DNA from: Cyrtodaria siliqua
Taxonomy: Eukaryota > Mollusca > Bivalvia > Adapedonta > Hiatellidae
Assembly (NCBI GenBank): GCA_037043455.1
Contig: JAWPHD010001231.1
Coordinates: 186,001 to 250,000, forward strand
Direction: 5' to 3'
Length of the DNA: 64,000 bases
Shown: in pieces, positions 35,250 through 45,066 of the stretch
Layout of the letters: every line of letters begins with the position of its first letter
Numbering within the stretch: position 1 is the first letter of the stretch
The notes under the pieces: model-generated
The model's database searches: none
Told to the model about the DNA's origin: nothing
What the model saw: only the letters and a program-made list of their open reading frames with translations
Program-made: the position numbers and the translations under genes

Positions 35250-37890
35250 CACGTTTACTGCTCTTTTGAAATTTTTCGTATTGGCGAGCATCAACAATAT
35301 GCAGTTACATAGAACGTCAGAATAAAAAAAAAACTGCATAGGAGCCAATTTATTAGGCTATATTACACGGTGAACAAAATGCCATTCTGTTCTGTTCTGT
35401 ATAATCTTTACCGCCAACAATGGCGAACCCTAGTATACTAGGTAGGAGTGTCCTTCACCACAAAAATGTTTTTATATGTACACAATCCGTCACCACAATG
35501 TTTATAACAGTCACTTTACAGCGTATAATTTTCAGTACTTAGCAATATTGTTCACTAGGGTTCCTAATTCATGAAGACCACGTTACTAATGGGCGGTCAA
35601 CCAAGAAGGGAGTTTCTATACAGTGTGTATCTCAACGTATGTAGGTTGAAGAGGAGTCGCCTCGACTGGTATTCCAGCTGGTGAGTGAAGTCATCTTCTC
35701 GTATATATGTTGGGAACACGTTTGACCAGTCCACAATCAATTTCACAATGTCACTTGATAAAGTTTTACTCATGGAGATGCCGTTCTGCTGTAAAATCAC
35801 CTTGATCTCCCCGAATGCTGATTCCCTAGCCGGCTGTAGAATCCTACATCTCAGGATAAAGTGTTCGAGTGTCTCGTTCTCCTCGTGGCACAATGGACAT
35901 AATGTGCTTACTTCGTTCTGATTAAACCTTGCCCTATTCACTTGAAGAATGTAGGTACCGGTCAGTATTCGTAGTCTGACTGGGATTCTTGTTGCTTCTC
36001 TACTGGAAGAGCAGTCCACTCGCAGGATTGGATGAGGCTTCCCCGGTGAGTAGGTGCAGTTCATATATCTGAGTGACGAGTATAGGCGTGCCTGAGCCTC
36101 GATCGCTTTCCTCCAATTTTCTTCAACAATAATGTGTACATGTTTCTTCCAGCAAAACTTGTTCAGCGGGTATTCAAGATATGTAAAAGCACTCCCTAGT
36201 TCATATTTCGCTAATAACGGTTGCACCAGTTTAGCCCATGAATGAGATTTTTCACCTTTCACAATAAGTTGCCTAGACAAAAGTTGCTTTTCAAGGCTTG
36301 TATCGCTCTGGTTACACAGATTGTTGAAGAAACTTAGAATTTTCAGATCTAAAACAGCTTCAACTGGTAAGAGGCCCGTGAGAATATACACTGACGGATC
36401 AGCTACATTACTTGTTAATGACAAAATTTGTTTAAGAGTGTTTTTCTGGAATTTTTCTAGCATTATAACAAGTTTGGACGTAGGTACAGTTAACTCGAGT
36501 CCATACAGGAGTACCGGTAAAACATACACTTTATATAGATTTATCGAAGTCACTGGGTCAAGTCCATTCTCTCCGTGCAGACCTGCTCCTAGCAGGCTAT
36601 AAAGGGCTCTCCTAGCTTTCTCAATGTTCTTGTTAACGTTCGTTTCAGCATTTTCATTAACGGTGGAAGTTCGTGTGATACCCAGGTGCGGGGCAGTTTC
36701 AACAGTTTTTAAAGGCACCGCACCCAAATGGAAGGCGTCTTTGACAGACTCATTTCTTTTCAGCTTAGAAGGTTTCACGTTTAATGCAACGGTTTTTGTA
36801 GGCTGAAGTAAGTATCTTTCTTCACAAGAGAATGTTTCAGCCATATTTATCATTAATTGAGTGTCATATTCCGAGTTGCCCATGATACATACATCGTCTG
36901 CGCACGCACTGCTATTTACTACTATAGTTCCTATTTTATTTCCGCAGCCGCACGATAAAAGTTGGTTCAGCAAAGGATTTACATAAAGTTTATACAGATC
37001 AGTAGAAAGTATGCCACCTTGGCGGACACCCTGCTTTATTTCAAATGAATCACTAATGGAGTTTCTCATTTTCACAACGCTAGACGCGTTTTCATGTAAT
37101 GACTGAATAAGTAGCCAATGTTTATCGTTGACACCAGCGTGGTACAATCTTCTAAGTAAATGTTCATGCGAAACTACGTCGAAAGCCGATTTTGCATCAA
37201 GAAGTATCACATGACCCTTTACCTTCTGATCAAGACATTCACGGTAATATTCTTCCAATATATATGCCGCATTCAGCGGGGAGGAGCCCCTCGTAAAACC
37301 TCTTTGAGCTATGTTCTGAGTTTGGAGTACCTTATCTTGGACCCGATTCCTAACGATTGTTTCAATGATTTTGCATATTGTAGGGAGAACTGTTATTCCT
37401 CTATAATTCCCGGCTTCAGACGGATGACCTTTGTTCTTGAATACTGGCGAAATCAGCCCCATTTTCAGACAGTCCGGTATTTTTCCACACTCAAAAATGG
37501 TATTAACAACGTTCACAAGTTCACCCTGTAGCGACTCGCCACCATGCGCAATGTGCTCAATATTAACCCCATAAATGTCTGCAGATTTTCCCTTATGAAT
37601 GGTTCTTAGAGCTTTCAGAAATTCTTCAGAAGATACAGTTTCCACTTGTTGGGTACATTTCACATTTTCCTTAATAACCTTCACTTCAGCTAATACAAGT
37701 TTATGATATTCATTGTCAAATGTTTCATTTACCGATTCCCTAGCTAGGCTTTCAAAATGTCGTTTAAATCCAGCGAGGACACCGTCCTCCCCAGAATAAC
37801 AGATTCCCTCAACGTGCAAATCGTCCATTTTGAGCTCTGAAAAAATAAGCGAGTTTTATGACAATTCATCTGCATTTATACAAGAAAGTC
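35250..37890 (-). mobile_element. 5'-truncated LINE inserted in the polymerase gene
   Basis: A minus-strand non-LTR retrotransposon interrupts the polymerase between its N-terminal segment and the region resuming near 37,890. Its 3' untranslated part is at about 35,250-35,596, and its 5' side ends soon after the start of the RT frame, without the endonuclease domain. Exact ends and target duplication could not be fixed by eye; the limits given are estimates from where polymerase coding stops and resumes. Confidence 0.75.
35597..37828 (-). CDS. Non-LTR retrotransposon reverse transcriptase, uninterrupted
   Basis: The 743-residue reading frame contains the RT core. NYRGITVLPTICKIIE lies at about 141-156, LLDAKSAFDVVSHEHLL at about 209-225 (first catalytic Asp), QGVRQGGILSTDLYKLYVNP at about 266-285, and ACADDV at about 308-313, the catalytic box with an unusual Cys-Ala before DD. 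A thumb region follows, and near residue 640 there is a C-x2-C-x9-H-x5-C zinc motif (CPLCHEENETLEHFILRC), as in the C-terminus of many CR1/L2- and RTE-like elements. The apurinic endonuclease domain is missing, so the element is 5'-truncated and the Met chosen is arbitrary. The frame is intact while the host polymerase around it carries many lesions, which suggests later insertion. Confidence 0.85.
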   Translation of the reverse strand: MDDLHVEGICYSGEDGVLAGFKRHFESLARESVNETFDNEYHKLVLAEVKVIKENVKCTQQVETVSSEEFLKALRTIHKGKSADIYGVNIEHIAHGGESLQGELVNVVNTIFECGKIPDCLKMGLISPVFKNKGHPSEAGNYRGITVLPTICKIIETIVRNRVQDKVLQTQNIAQRGFTRGSSPLNAAYILEEYYRECLDQKVKGHVILLDAKSAFDVVSHEHLLRRLYHAGVNDKHWLLIQSLHENASSVVKMRNSISDSFEIKQGVRQGGILSTDLYKLYVNPLLNQLLSCGCGNKIGTIVVNSSACADDVCIMGNSEYDTQLMINMAETFSCEERYLLQPTKTVALNVKPSKLKRNESVKDAFHLGAVPLKTVETAPHLGITRTSTVNENAETNVNKNIEKARRALYSLLGAGLHGENGLDPVTSINLYKVYVLPVLLYGLELTVPTSKLVIMLEKFQKNTLKQILSLTSNVADPSVYILTGLLPVEAVLDLKILSFFNNLCNQSDTSLEKQLLSRQLIVKGEKSHSWAKLVQPLLAKYELGSAFTYLEYPLNKFCWKKHVHIIVEENWRKAIEAQARLYSSLRYMNCTYSPGKPHPILRVDCSSSREATRIPVRLRILTGTYILQVNRARFNQNEVSTLCPLCHEENETLEHFILRCRILQPARESAFGEIKVILQQNGISMSKTLSSDIVKLIVDWSNVFPTYIREDDFTHQLEYQSRRLLFNLHTLRYTLYRNSLLG

Positions 37891-40800
37891 TAACACAGCA
37901 TCTGGATTAGAAGTTGATCAGTGTGTTAATTAAGCTTTATTTGAATAGCAAGGTATGAACCATTAAAAGGTTCTTCATATATTCCACTGCCTGTAGAATT
38001 AGCTAATAAAAAAGCAATAATAAACGTAAAAAAATAACGATAATCAATGTTTGTTTTATGCTATAAATTCTGCACTAAATCCTGCCGCAGATCACACCGA
38101 TAGGTTGTCAAAATACCGAAGCATAGATTTTCTAAAAAAAGATAAAATTGACTTTCCCACTCCAATTTGACAAATTTCAAAAGTAGAAAAACTAAACAAT
38201 ATTGCTATTAATAATGTTTACGGATAGACCATATCAGAAAAAAGTAAAAAAGTAAATATTTTTCCATATAAAATATCAGAACAACCCAAAGACATTAACA
38301 GGATTAATCTACTTTTGATATCTGATGAAAATGTTACAAATAGTCACTATTGCTGGATTAAAAACTTAAATAAACTGCTTTACGACCAAAACAAACATAA
38401 ATGCAAAACTTATTTCTGTGATCGTTGTCTTTATGGATTTTCAAATGAAGACTTACTAACAAATCACAAAGAAGATTGTGAGGGTATCAACAAAAAATCT
38501 TGCAAAATTGAAATGCCAGAAAATGGTAAAAATACTGTAAAATTTAAAAATTACCAAAATAAAATGCATGTTCCTTATGTAATATAAGCTGATTTTGAAA
38601 GCATAATTAAACCACAATTAAAACAATTTGGAAAAAAATCAGAAATTCAAAATGTGCACGAAGCTTGTGGATTTGGATACCAAGTTGTCAGATATGACAA
38701 CAAAGCTAATGATTCGGTTATTTACAGAGGTGAAGATGCTGTTGAAGTGTTTTTAAATCGCCTAGAATGTGAGAAGAGCAACATTAATAATATATTTGCT
38801 CACCCAAAACCATTAATAATGACTCAACAAAATGAAGCAGATTATGAAAAAGCTACACAATGTTGGATATGTGATAATGAAATAGGCAGAAAATCTGGTA
38901 AAAACTGTAAAGTAAGAGACCACTCCATTTTACTGGAGAATACAGAGGTGCAGCACATAAAAACTGCAACTTAAAACTAAAAATAAAACCTGGCAAAACT
39001 TCAATTCCTGTCAACCTCTAAGGATATGATAGTCATTTGATAATGCAAAAAATACATAAAATGAAAGGTAATATAACATGTATTCCAAATAATGCTGAAA
39101 AATACAAATCATTTAGTGTCGGCCAGCTTAAATTTTTAGACAGTTTCCAATTTATGACTTCTTCTTTAGAAAAACTTGTTAATGCGACAGACAAATCTGA
39201 TTTCAAAATTACAAAAGACCAGTTTAAAGAACAAACAGATTTACTTTTACGAAAAGGTGTTTATCCATATGAATATTTTGATAGCATGGATAAATTTAAT
39301 GAAACCAAATTACCACCGATTGAATTATTTTACAGTAACTTATAGATGATGGTATTACTCAAAAAGATTACGATCATGCCCAAGAAGTATGGGAAAAATT
39401 AAATTGTAAAACTCTTGGAGATTATCATGATTTATATTTAAAAACTGATGTAACTTTGTTGGTTGATGTATTCCAAACTTTTAGAAAAACATGCATGAAA
39501 TCATATAAACTCGATGCTTTACATTACTACACAGCACCTGGATTATCTTGGGATGCTTTACTTAAATTTTCAAAAATAGAACTAGAACTTCTTACAGATA
39601 TAAATATGCACTTATTTGTTGAAAAAGGAATGCGTGGCGGAATAAGTATGGTATCAACACGATACGCCAAAGCAAACAATCCACACGTAGCTGATTATAA
39701 CCCTAAAGAGGAAAACAACTTTTTAATGTATTTTGATGCAAATAATCTTTATGGATGGGCAGTCAGCCACTTCCATATTCCGGATTTAAATGGGTTGACA
39801 TAAAAACATTACAAGAGCTAAGAAATGATAAAGGATATTTTCTTGAAGTAGATTTAAAATATCCTAAAGAACTACATGATAGTCACAATGATTATCCACT
39901 TGCCCCTGAAAGATTAAAAGTAAAAAAATAATGGTTATCTGAGTACCAAACAAATTTATTAGAAAATAACGTTATGACAGAACAACTAGTACCAAATCTT
40001 ATGGACAAAACAAAATATGTATTACATTATAAAAATTTACAGTTGTATTTATCATTAGGCATGGAATTAACAAAAATCCACAGGGTGCTAGAATTTAATG
40101 AAAAACCTTGGATGGCATCATACATAAATTTAAACACGGAACTTAAGAAATTTAAACACGGAACTTAGGAAAAAAGCTAAATCACAATTTGAAAAAGATT
40201 TTTACAAGCTTGTGAATAATTCTGTATTTGGAAAAACAATGGAAAATTTAAGAAAGCGAACTGACATAAAATTAGTAAAAACTGACGGCTCTAATAATGA
40301 AAAAATAAGAAAAATAATAGCCAAACCAAACTTTAACAGACGTGTAAAATTTTCAGATGAATTATCGGCAATAGATGTAAACAAAACAAAATTAAAATTA
40401 AACAAGCCAATTTATGTTGGAATGTCAGTATTAGATTTATCAAAATATATGATGTATGATTGGTATTATAATACTTTGAAAAAAAGTTATGGAGATAACT
40501 GTACTTTATTATACACAGATACTGACAGCTTGCTTGTAGATATAAAAACAGAAGACGCATATAAAGATATGTCTGAAATGAAAGATGAATATGACCTAAG
40601 TGATTATCCTCAAAATCACCCAATGCACGATGATACAAACAAAAAAGTATTGGGTAAAATGAAAGACGAATGTGCTGGTGTTGCTATAGCTGAGTATGTT
40701 GGATTAAGACCCAAGCTATATTCTATTTTGAGAGCGGATGAGCAGATGATTGAGAAAGCAATAGGTAAAATGAAAGATGAATGTCCTGGTGTTCCTATAG

Positions 40801-41246
40801 TTGAGTATATTGGATTAAGACCCGAACTATATTCTAGTCCGGATGAGCTAAGATCAGGACTATCTTCTATTTTGAAAGCGGATGAGGAGATTATTAAGAA
40901 AGCAATAGGTAAAATGAAAGATGAATGTGCTGGTGTTCCTACAGTTGAGGATATTGGATTAAGATCCAAACAAGATTCTATTTTGAAAGTGAATGAGCAG
41001 ATTATTAAGAAAGCAAAGGGTGTAAAAAAATATGTAATCGAAAAACATATAAACTTTGAGAACTACAAGGATGCATTGTTTGGCAAGAAAAAATACACCC
41101 ATGAAATGAATATGATACGCTCAATAAAGCATGAGATATATGGTATCAAAGTAAAGAAAGTAACACTGTCACCATTTTACTCTAAAAGATACATAGCACC
41201 AGACGGTATTAAAACTGATGCATATGGTTTCTATAAAAACTTATGA
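37890..41246 (+). pseudogene. polB: Protein-primed DNA polymerase B, exonuclease and polymerase domains, broken
   Basis: Coding resumes near 37,890; YEPLKGSSYIPLP is at about 37,960. A Cys/His cluster (CDRCLYGFSNEDLL, HKEDC) is followed by exonuclease motif I ADFES at 38,588, with a TAA just before it; exo II GYDSHLI near 39,020, also after a stop; palm motif A FDANNLYG at 39,731-39,754; motif B NNSVFGKTMEN at about 40,213; and catalytic motif C YTDTDS at 40,511-40,528. Frame changes near 38,930, 39,340, 39,780 and 40,165 (a 22 bp duplication) and a stop near 39,930 inactivate it; from 40,212 it is open to the end. Unusually, the region after motif C holds three tandem copies of a 37-48 residue unit. 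Such enzymes replicate the element using a terminal protein primer (family knowledge). Confidence 0.9.
40653..41018 (+). repeat. In-frame tandem triplication in the polymerase C-terminal region
   Basis: Three in-frame units follow one another: 40,653-40,763 (37 codons), 40,764-40,907 (48 codons, containing an extra 11 codons that themselves repeat local sequence) and 40,908-41,018 (37 codons). Each starts GKMKDEC and continues with the equivalents of EYVGLRPKLYSIL and ADEQMIEKA. Related polymerases are expected to have this block once. The copies differ at several positions, so the triplication is not a very recent assembly artefact. Confidence 0.95.
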
Positions 41247-42145
41247 ATTTGGGTATTAGCAGGAACAATAAGTAATTCTTCATTGACAAATCCTCTCTGT
41301 GGCGCTGGTAATTTTAAATAATAAACTCTTATACCTTGCGTCACCATATAACTTTTAATCTTGTGAATATATACACTCCACATTGGATCAGTTGCTCTGC
41401 GTGTTCCACCTTCTTGTTCCCCAGGTTGATATAAATATCTTACACTTGCATTCATACAAATAGGATCACCTTTTAATATTTTTTTTTCAACAGGAGGAGG
41501 CTTTTTTGTCTCCACATTTATTGCTTTGACAACTTCTGGTAATCTCTTTACCCACTCTCTATTACGTTTTTGTGAATCTATTTCCTTAGTATACTGATAA
41601 CCAAACATTCTTTCAGCTAATGTTCTGTTAAATCTTTCCACTATAGCTTGGTCTCTGTGTATTTCTGTTCTGCCCCGTCTGATATTTACATTATGTTTTG
41701 CCATCAACTGCGATACTGCACCCATAAATTCTCTGCCTGGATCCACTTGTAATAACTTTGGATATTTCAAATGTCGACTGTATATTTTCTCAAATGCTTT
41801 AGCAACTTCTGTGCTATCCTTGGAAGTCAGCGGCTCTGCTTCTTTGTATCTACTTGCAATATCAACCACAGCCAATGCATATTTATAAGTCTTGCGTCCA
41901 CGGCCAAAGCCAAAAGTATCATGCGGTAAAAATAACAAATCAGCTTGATGCACTCCATTCTAAGCAGAAACATCAAACCTGGGTCTAACTATTTTCTTTG
42001 GTGCGGGTAAATAAATCTGCCACACAGCTTGTTTTTTTAAAAATTCTAATGCCTGTTTCTTACTGACACCAGCCTCTTTTGACAATTTTTTAACTGCTGA
42101 GTAACCTTTCCAAAATCCTTTTGGGCTGTAATAAATCTTTTCCAT
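41231..42145 (-). pseudogene. int: Polinton rve-family integrase with one in-frame stop
   Basis: The frame spans 305 codons including stops. The first 61 residues (MEKIYYSPKGFWKGYSAVKK) are a small N-terminal helical region; a TAG at 41,960-41,962 follows; then the same frame continues with the DDE core: Asp in HQADLLFLPHD, Asp in QVDPGREFMG, and Glu in AIVERFNRTLAE. The C-terminal part (YLYQPGEQEGGTRRATDPMW and KSYMVTQGIRVYYL) is chromodomain/SH3-like in position. The enzyme inserts the element and makes the 6 bp target duplication (family knowledge). It is convergent with the polymerase and their 3' ends overlap by 16 bp. Apart from the single stop it looks complete. Confidence 0.9.
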
Positions 42146-42188
42146 TTTTTCTACTAAAGATTAAACTTTATATAACTATAAAGAAAAA

Positions 42189-42500
42189 ATGGATATCACA
42201 ACTGCACAATTTGAGGAACTGCTTGAAGAGCAAAATCAAAATAGCGCAAAGAAATGGACAGACTTGGAAATAAATAAAATATACACTATTACAGATACGA
42301 AAATAGTAGATACTGAATATGGTCCATCCATGGTATTGACATTATTAGACAACGGTGAAGTATGGGCGCCTGATCATCTCAAAAATAAATTAGAGAAGAG
42401 TGCTAAACCACCATATTATATGCGACCACTTGGATTGAAACCATGTAAAAACAACAACAAAAATAGGTATCATGCATATGACTTAGTTTTTCCAAAGTAG
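42189..42500 (+). CDS. Small OB-fold-like protein of the Polinton
   Basis: The protein has 103 residues and an intact frame. An N-terminal helix (TTAQFEELLEEQNQ) is followed by alternating strands (KIYTITDTKIVDTEYGPSMV, LTLLDNGEVWAPDHLKNKL) that look like an OB-type nucleic-acid-binding barrel, then basic residues. A single-stranded-DNA-binding role would suit a protein-primed replicon, but this rests on pattern only. It is divergent from the integrase, with a 43 bp A/T-rich spacer. Confidence 0.65.
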   Translation: MDITTAQFEELLEEQNQNSAKKWTDLEINKIYTITDTKIVDTEYGPSMVLTLLDNGEVWAPDHLKNKLEKSAKPPYYMRPLGLKPCKNNNKNRYHAYDLVFPK

Positions 42501-42525
42501 TCATTTTAAAAGTAATTTTTTTTTT

Positions 42526-42945
42526 TTATGAACTCATTTTATACGCCACAAATCCAGTTGCAGCCATGCCCACCACAATAAACGTAATTTCTCTATTCTG
42601 TTGATCCGGAGATGGTGTATAAAAATCACTCAACTTGGGCTCCGGTTCCAAAAGCAAATGTTTGCCAGTTGTATAATAGTACTGTTTCATGGCCTGGTCT
42701 ACATCATCAAAAGTCTGCTCTGCATGATGCTCTTTTTGCAGTTGCTTATTAATAAAATCTAACCTCTCTGTTCTTTTTTCATTCCACTCCGCTTGTGCTG
42801 CGTTTAATTGTTCTACGGCTTTGTCATGTCTTTGTCTTTCCTCATCTGAATGACTTCCCATTTTTGAAAAGAAATAATTTGAACCGCTAAATGCCAATGC
42901 ATTTGTTAATGCGCCACCTATCATCATTGCTACTGCACTTGCCAT
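42526..42945 (-). CDS. Small membrane protein with amphipathic helix
   Basis: In 139 residues, a hydrophobic N-terminus (AVAMMIGGALTNALAF, about 4-19) is followed by a charged helical stretch (about 30-75: SHSDEERQRHDKAVEQLNAA and EWNEKRTERLDFINKQLQKE). A YYYTTGKHLLLEPEPKLSDF linker and a C-terminal hydrophobic segment (ITFIVVGMAATGFVAYKM, about 120-137) follow. The frame is intact. It lies in a minus-strand run of four small genes and is a likely virion or membrane-associated accessory protein; no specific function is recognised. Confidence 0.6.
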   Translation of the reverse strand: MASAVAMMIGGALTNALAFSGSNYFFSKMGSHSDEERQRHDKAVEQLNAAQAEWNEKRTERLDFINKQLQKEHHAEQTFDDVDQAMKQYYYTTGKHLLLEPEPKLSDFYTPSPDQQNREITFIVVGMAATGFVAYKMSS

Positions 42946-42969
42946 TTTTTATATTTATTTATTTTTAAA

Positions 42970-43206
42970 TTATTTCATAATATCTGCAGGAATAATACCT
43001 TGCTTAATCAGCATATCTTTTGTAGCCATTGCTAACCTTATATCCACAGACAGCATCCCAACATCTACCATATTAAAATCCACTTTAGGGGCTGGTATTT
43101 TTAGTAGCTTTCTGCCAATCTCAGAATATCCAACAGTTAAAAGTGTTTCCACTCCAGCGTGATACATCATATTTACAATTTGTTTTCCGTCAATACTTGC
43201 TGCCAT
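42970..43206 (-). CDS. Small conserved-type Polinton protein, unknown function
   Basis: The 78-residue frame is intact: VNMMYHAGVETLLTVGYSEI is mildly hydrophobic, then KLLKIPAPKVDFNMVDVGML and a C-terminal helix. It is 24 bp from the next gene on the same strand and has an A-rich leader (AATCTTATTAAAAAAAATG on the coding strand). I do not recognise a domain. Position and strand suggest a virion accessory role. Confidence 0.55.
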   Translation of the reverse strand: MAASIDGKQIVNMMYHAGVETLLTVGYSEIGRKLLKIPAPKVDFNMVDVGMLSVDIRLAMATKDMLIKQGIIPADIMK

Positions 43207-43241
43207 TTTTTTTAATAAGATTATTTTTTTTAAATAAATTA

Positions 43242-43621
43242 TTAAAAATCAAACGGGTCTTTTGGTGCAACATGAACAGGTTGCACAGCTACAGGTTGCG
43301 TAGCAGATTTCTTGTTATAAATATACAAACCCAACCCAGCAATGCCTAATAAAACCAGACACGGTGGAATATAATTTTTGTATACGTTTATTTTGATTTT
43401 TTTTTGGTTCTTCTTCACCTATTGTTTTTTTTTGTTATTTCATCTTGCTTTGCAGCATTTTGATTTGTAGCATCTTGCTTTGCAGCATCTTGAAGCAAAC
43501 GCTTTGCCTTTCTTGCCGCTGCTCCTTTTTTCCCAGCCTCTATTCGTTTTGGATTTTTTACTTTTTGTTGTTCAATAGGTTGTGTAACAACAGGTATAAC
43601 TTCACTCTCTTGGTTCTCCAT
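43242..43621 (-). pseudogene. Basic single-pass membrane protein split by two A-runs
   Basis: The first 68 codons (43,621-43,415) encode a Gln/Lys/Ala-rich basic region including KNPKRIEAGKKGAAARKAKR. After a run of A at about 43,425-43,435 the frame ends. Another open frame (down to a stop at 43,242-43,244) encodes a transmembrane helix (PPCLVLLGIAGLGLYIY) and a Pro/Val tail ending KDPFDF. The two parts read as one basic, C-terminally membrane-anchored protein whose frame is lost at the A-runs near 43,430 and 43,395. The break may be mutation, a sequencing error in homopolymers, or slippage. Confidence 0.55.
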
Positions 43622-44090
43622 TTATATTATCTATATTTTTATTTTTATTAAAATCAATATGTCTAACAGTTGTCAGTATTGCTGTAAATGGTGCCAAGCA
43701 CATTCCATACCTGTAATACAACTCGCAACAAGCACTTGTCAAAGCATGATTACTAAATGGGTCTTCCTCCAAATCTTCTATCAGTTTTGGTGGATTGGTT
43801 ACATTAAAATATTTTGATACTCCCATCACATACAAGTTAATAAAAGAATTGCCTAAAGTCTTGGTCATACTTGCCCCAAGCCTTGCTTCATATCTGCAGT
43901 AAAGTTTGTTAATTTCATCCGGGGGCATGCTATCTATATTCGTGAGTTGTATGTCTTTACCCAAATATTGACGGCTACCACCGCCAGCCACTATGGCTGA
44001 TAATCTTTCTTTTTTTGTTTCTTGTTGCTTTGATTCATCACGTTCCGTGAAACCTTCCGATATATCTTGTAATAGTTCTTCCGCATTCAT
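43602..44090 (-). CDS. Polinton structural or accessory protein, unknown function
   Basis: This 162-residue intact frame starts MNAEELLQDISEGFTERDES (acidic), then SAIVAGGGSRQYLGKDIQLT, a helical SMPPDEINKLYCRYEARLGA, and a hydrophobic, Cys- and Tyr-containing region (SACCELYYRYGMCLAPFTAI). The frame overlaps the next gene by 20 bp (43,602-43,621), which suggests tight packing or co-transcription. No catalytic motif of an adenovirus-like protease (ordered His, Asp/Glu, Cys) is evident. Function not recognised. Confidence 0.6.
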   Translation of the reverse strand: MNAEELLQDISEGFTERDESKQQETKKERLSAIVAGGGSRQYLGKDIQLTNIDSMPPDEINKLYCRYEARLGASMTKTLGNSFINLYVMGVSKYFNVTNPPKLIEDLEEDPFSNHALTSACCELYYRYGMCLAPFTAILTTVRHIDFNKNKNIDNINGEPRE

Positions 44091-44099
44091 TTTTATATT

Positions 44100-44418
44100 A
44101 ATAATCTTATATTTTTATCTTGAAATAAATATAAAATACAAAACAACCAGCTGCGATATTCATGCAACTAGTAATTGTTAGTATTGTTAATAGCATTGTT
44201 ATTAACATTGCTATTTTTTTATTAGCATTGTTAATTTGCTGCAAGCATTGCTATTAACATTGCTACTTTACTATGAGCAATGCTATAAGCATTACTATAT
44301 TTTCTGATATTTTCATTATATTTTCATGTCAGTATTGCTATTAACATTGCTACTTTGCTGTTAGTATTACTATTAGCAACAAAGCAATGCTGTTAGAAAA
44401 AAAGCATTGCTGTTAAAA
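44100..44418. repeat. Intergenic repeats of ATTGCTATTAACATTGCTA
   Basis: Over 300 bp between the 162-codon gene and the ATPase tail, AGCATTGCTATTAACATTGC and shorter GCATTGCT/AGCAATGC words recur in both orientations, about ten times. It is the longest gene-free stretch inside the element apart from the right end. A regulatory or replication role is possible but unproved. Confidence 0.7.
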
Positions 44419-44419
44419 A

Positions 44420-45066
44420 TTATTCAACCCAATAACCAGTTGGTTGATCAGTCCTCAAAATTAACTTGGAATATTTAGTCTTAGCTAAAGCTTTTCTTAT
44501 TCTGGTTCTCTCATCCAGCGTCGGAATAACATTATTTTCTCTCAAACAATTTTCATAACTATCTCTATACACAACCATTTTGCTTGCTCCCGCAAATCTT
44601 TCAATACAGAATTATATCTCTGTGAAATAACCCACACTGATTGTTTGGCGTGACGACCAGAGAATGCCAACTCTGACAACATATCTTTTTTCTTTGTTAA
44701 TTCTTTTGTGGCGGAGCAATCATCAATGATGTATAATGTGGGCTTGCCAGCATATTTATTGAAAAATAAACGCAACAGTTCTTGCAGCATTTCTTTGCCT
44801 TTGCTAACGGGATTGACAATTATTATTTTTTTATCTCTCGGGTTTCTTACATCTCCTATCCAGGATCTATTTTTATAAGCCTCGTTCCACTCTATGGTTG
44901 GACACAATATAATTATATGTTCAAAAACTCCAACATACTCTTGTTCAAGTATGTCAAGAACAAACTCTGTTTTACAGCAGCCTGTCTGACCGCAGATAAT
45001 GGCACTGTGTGGATATTTAGGATATTTTTGTTGCAAACTAGTATCGTGCTTCTTTGAATCTTCCAT
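44420..45066 (-). pseudogene. FtsK/HerA (A32-like) genome-packaging ATPase, frameshifted
   Basis: The likely start is the Met at 45,066 (MEDSKKHD); an in-frame Met at 45,087 lies deeper in the capsid gene. Walker A is GQTGCCKT at residues 26-33; Walker B is LYIIDD at about 111-116; and a sensor-like segment with SGRHAKQSVWVISQRYN follows, as in the packaging ATPases of Polintons, adenovirus-like elements and NCLDV. The frame runs off near 44,575; a further stretch of about 49 codons in another frame, to the stop at 44,420-44,422, encodes the expected C-terminal tail (ERTRIRKALAKTKYSKL). The gene overlaps the capsid gene end by 29 bp. Family role: energy-driven packaging of element DNA into capsids. 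Confidence 0.85.

Noticed and set aside
43602..44090. Adenovirus-like protease
   Set aside because: Cys and His residues are present but not in an order or context that supports the fold.
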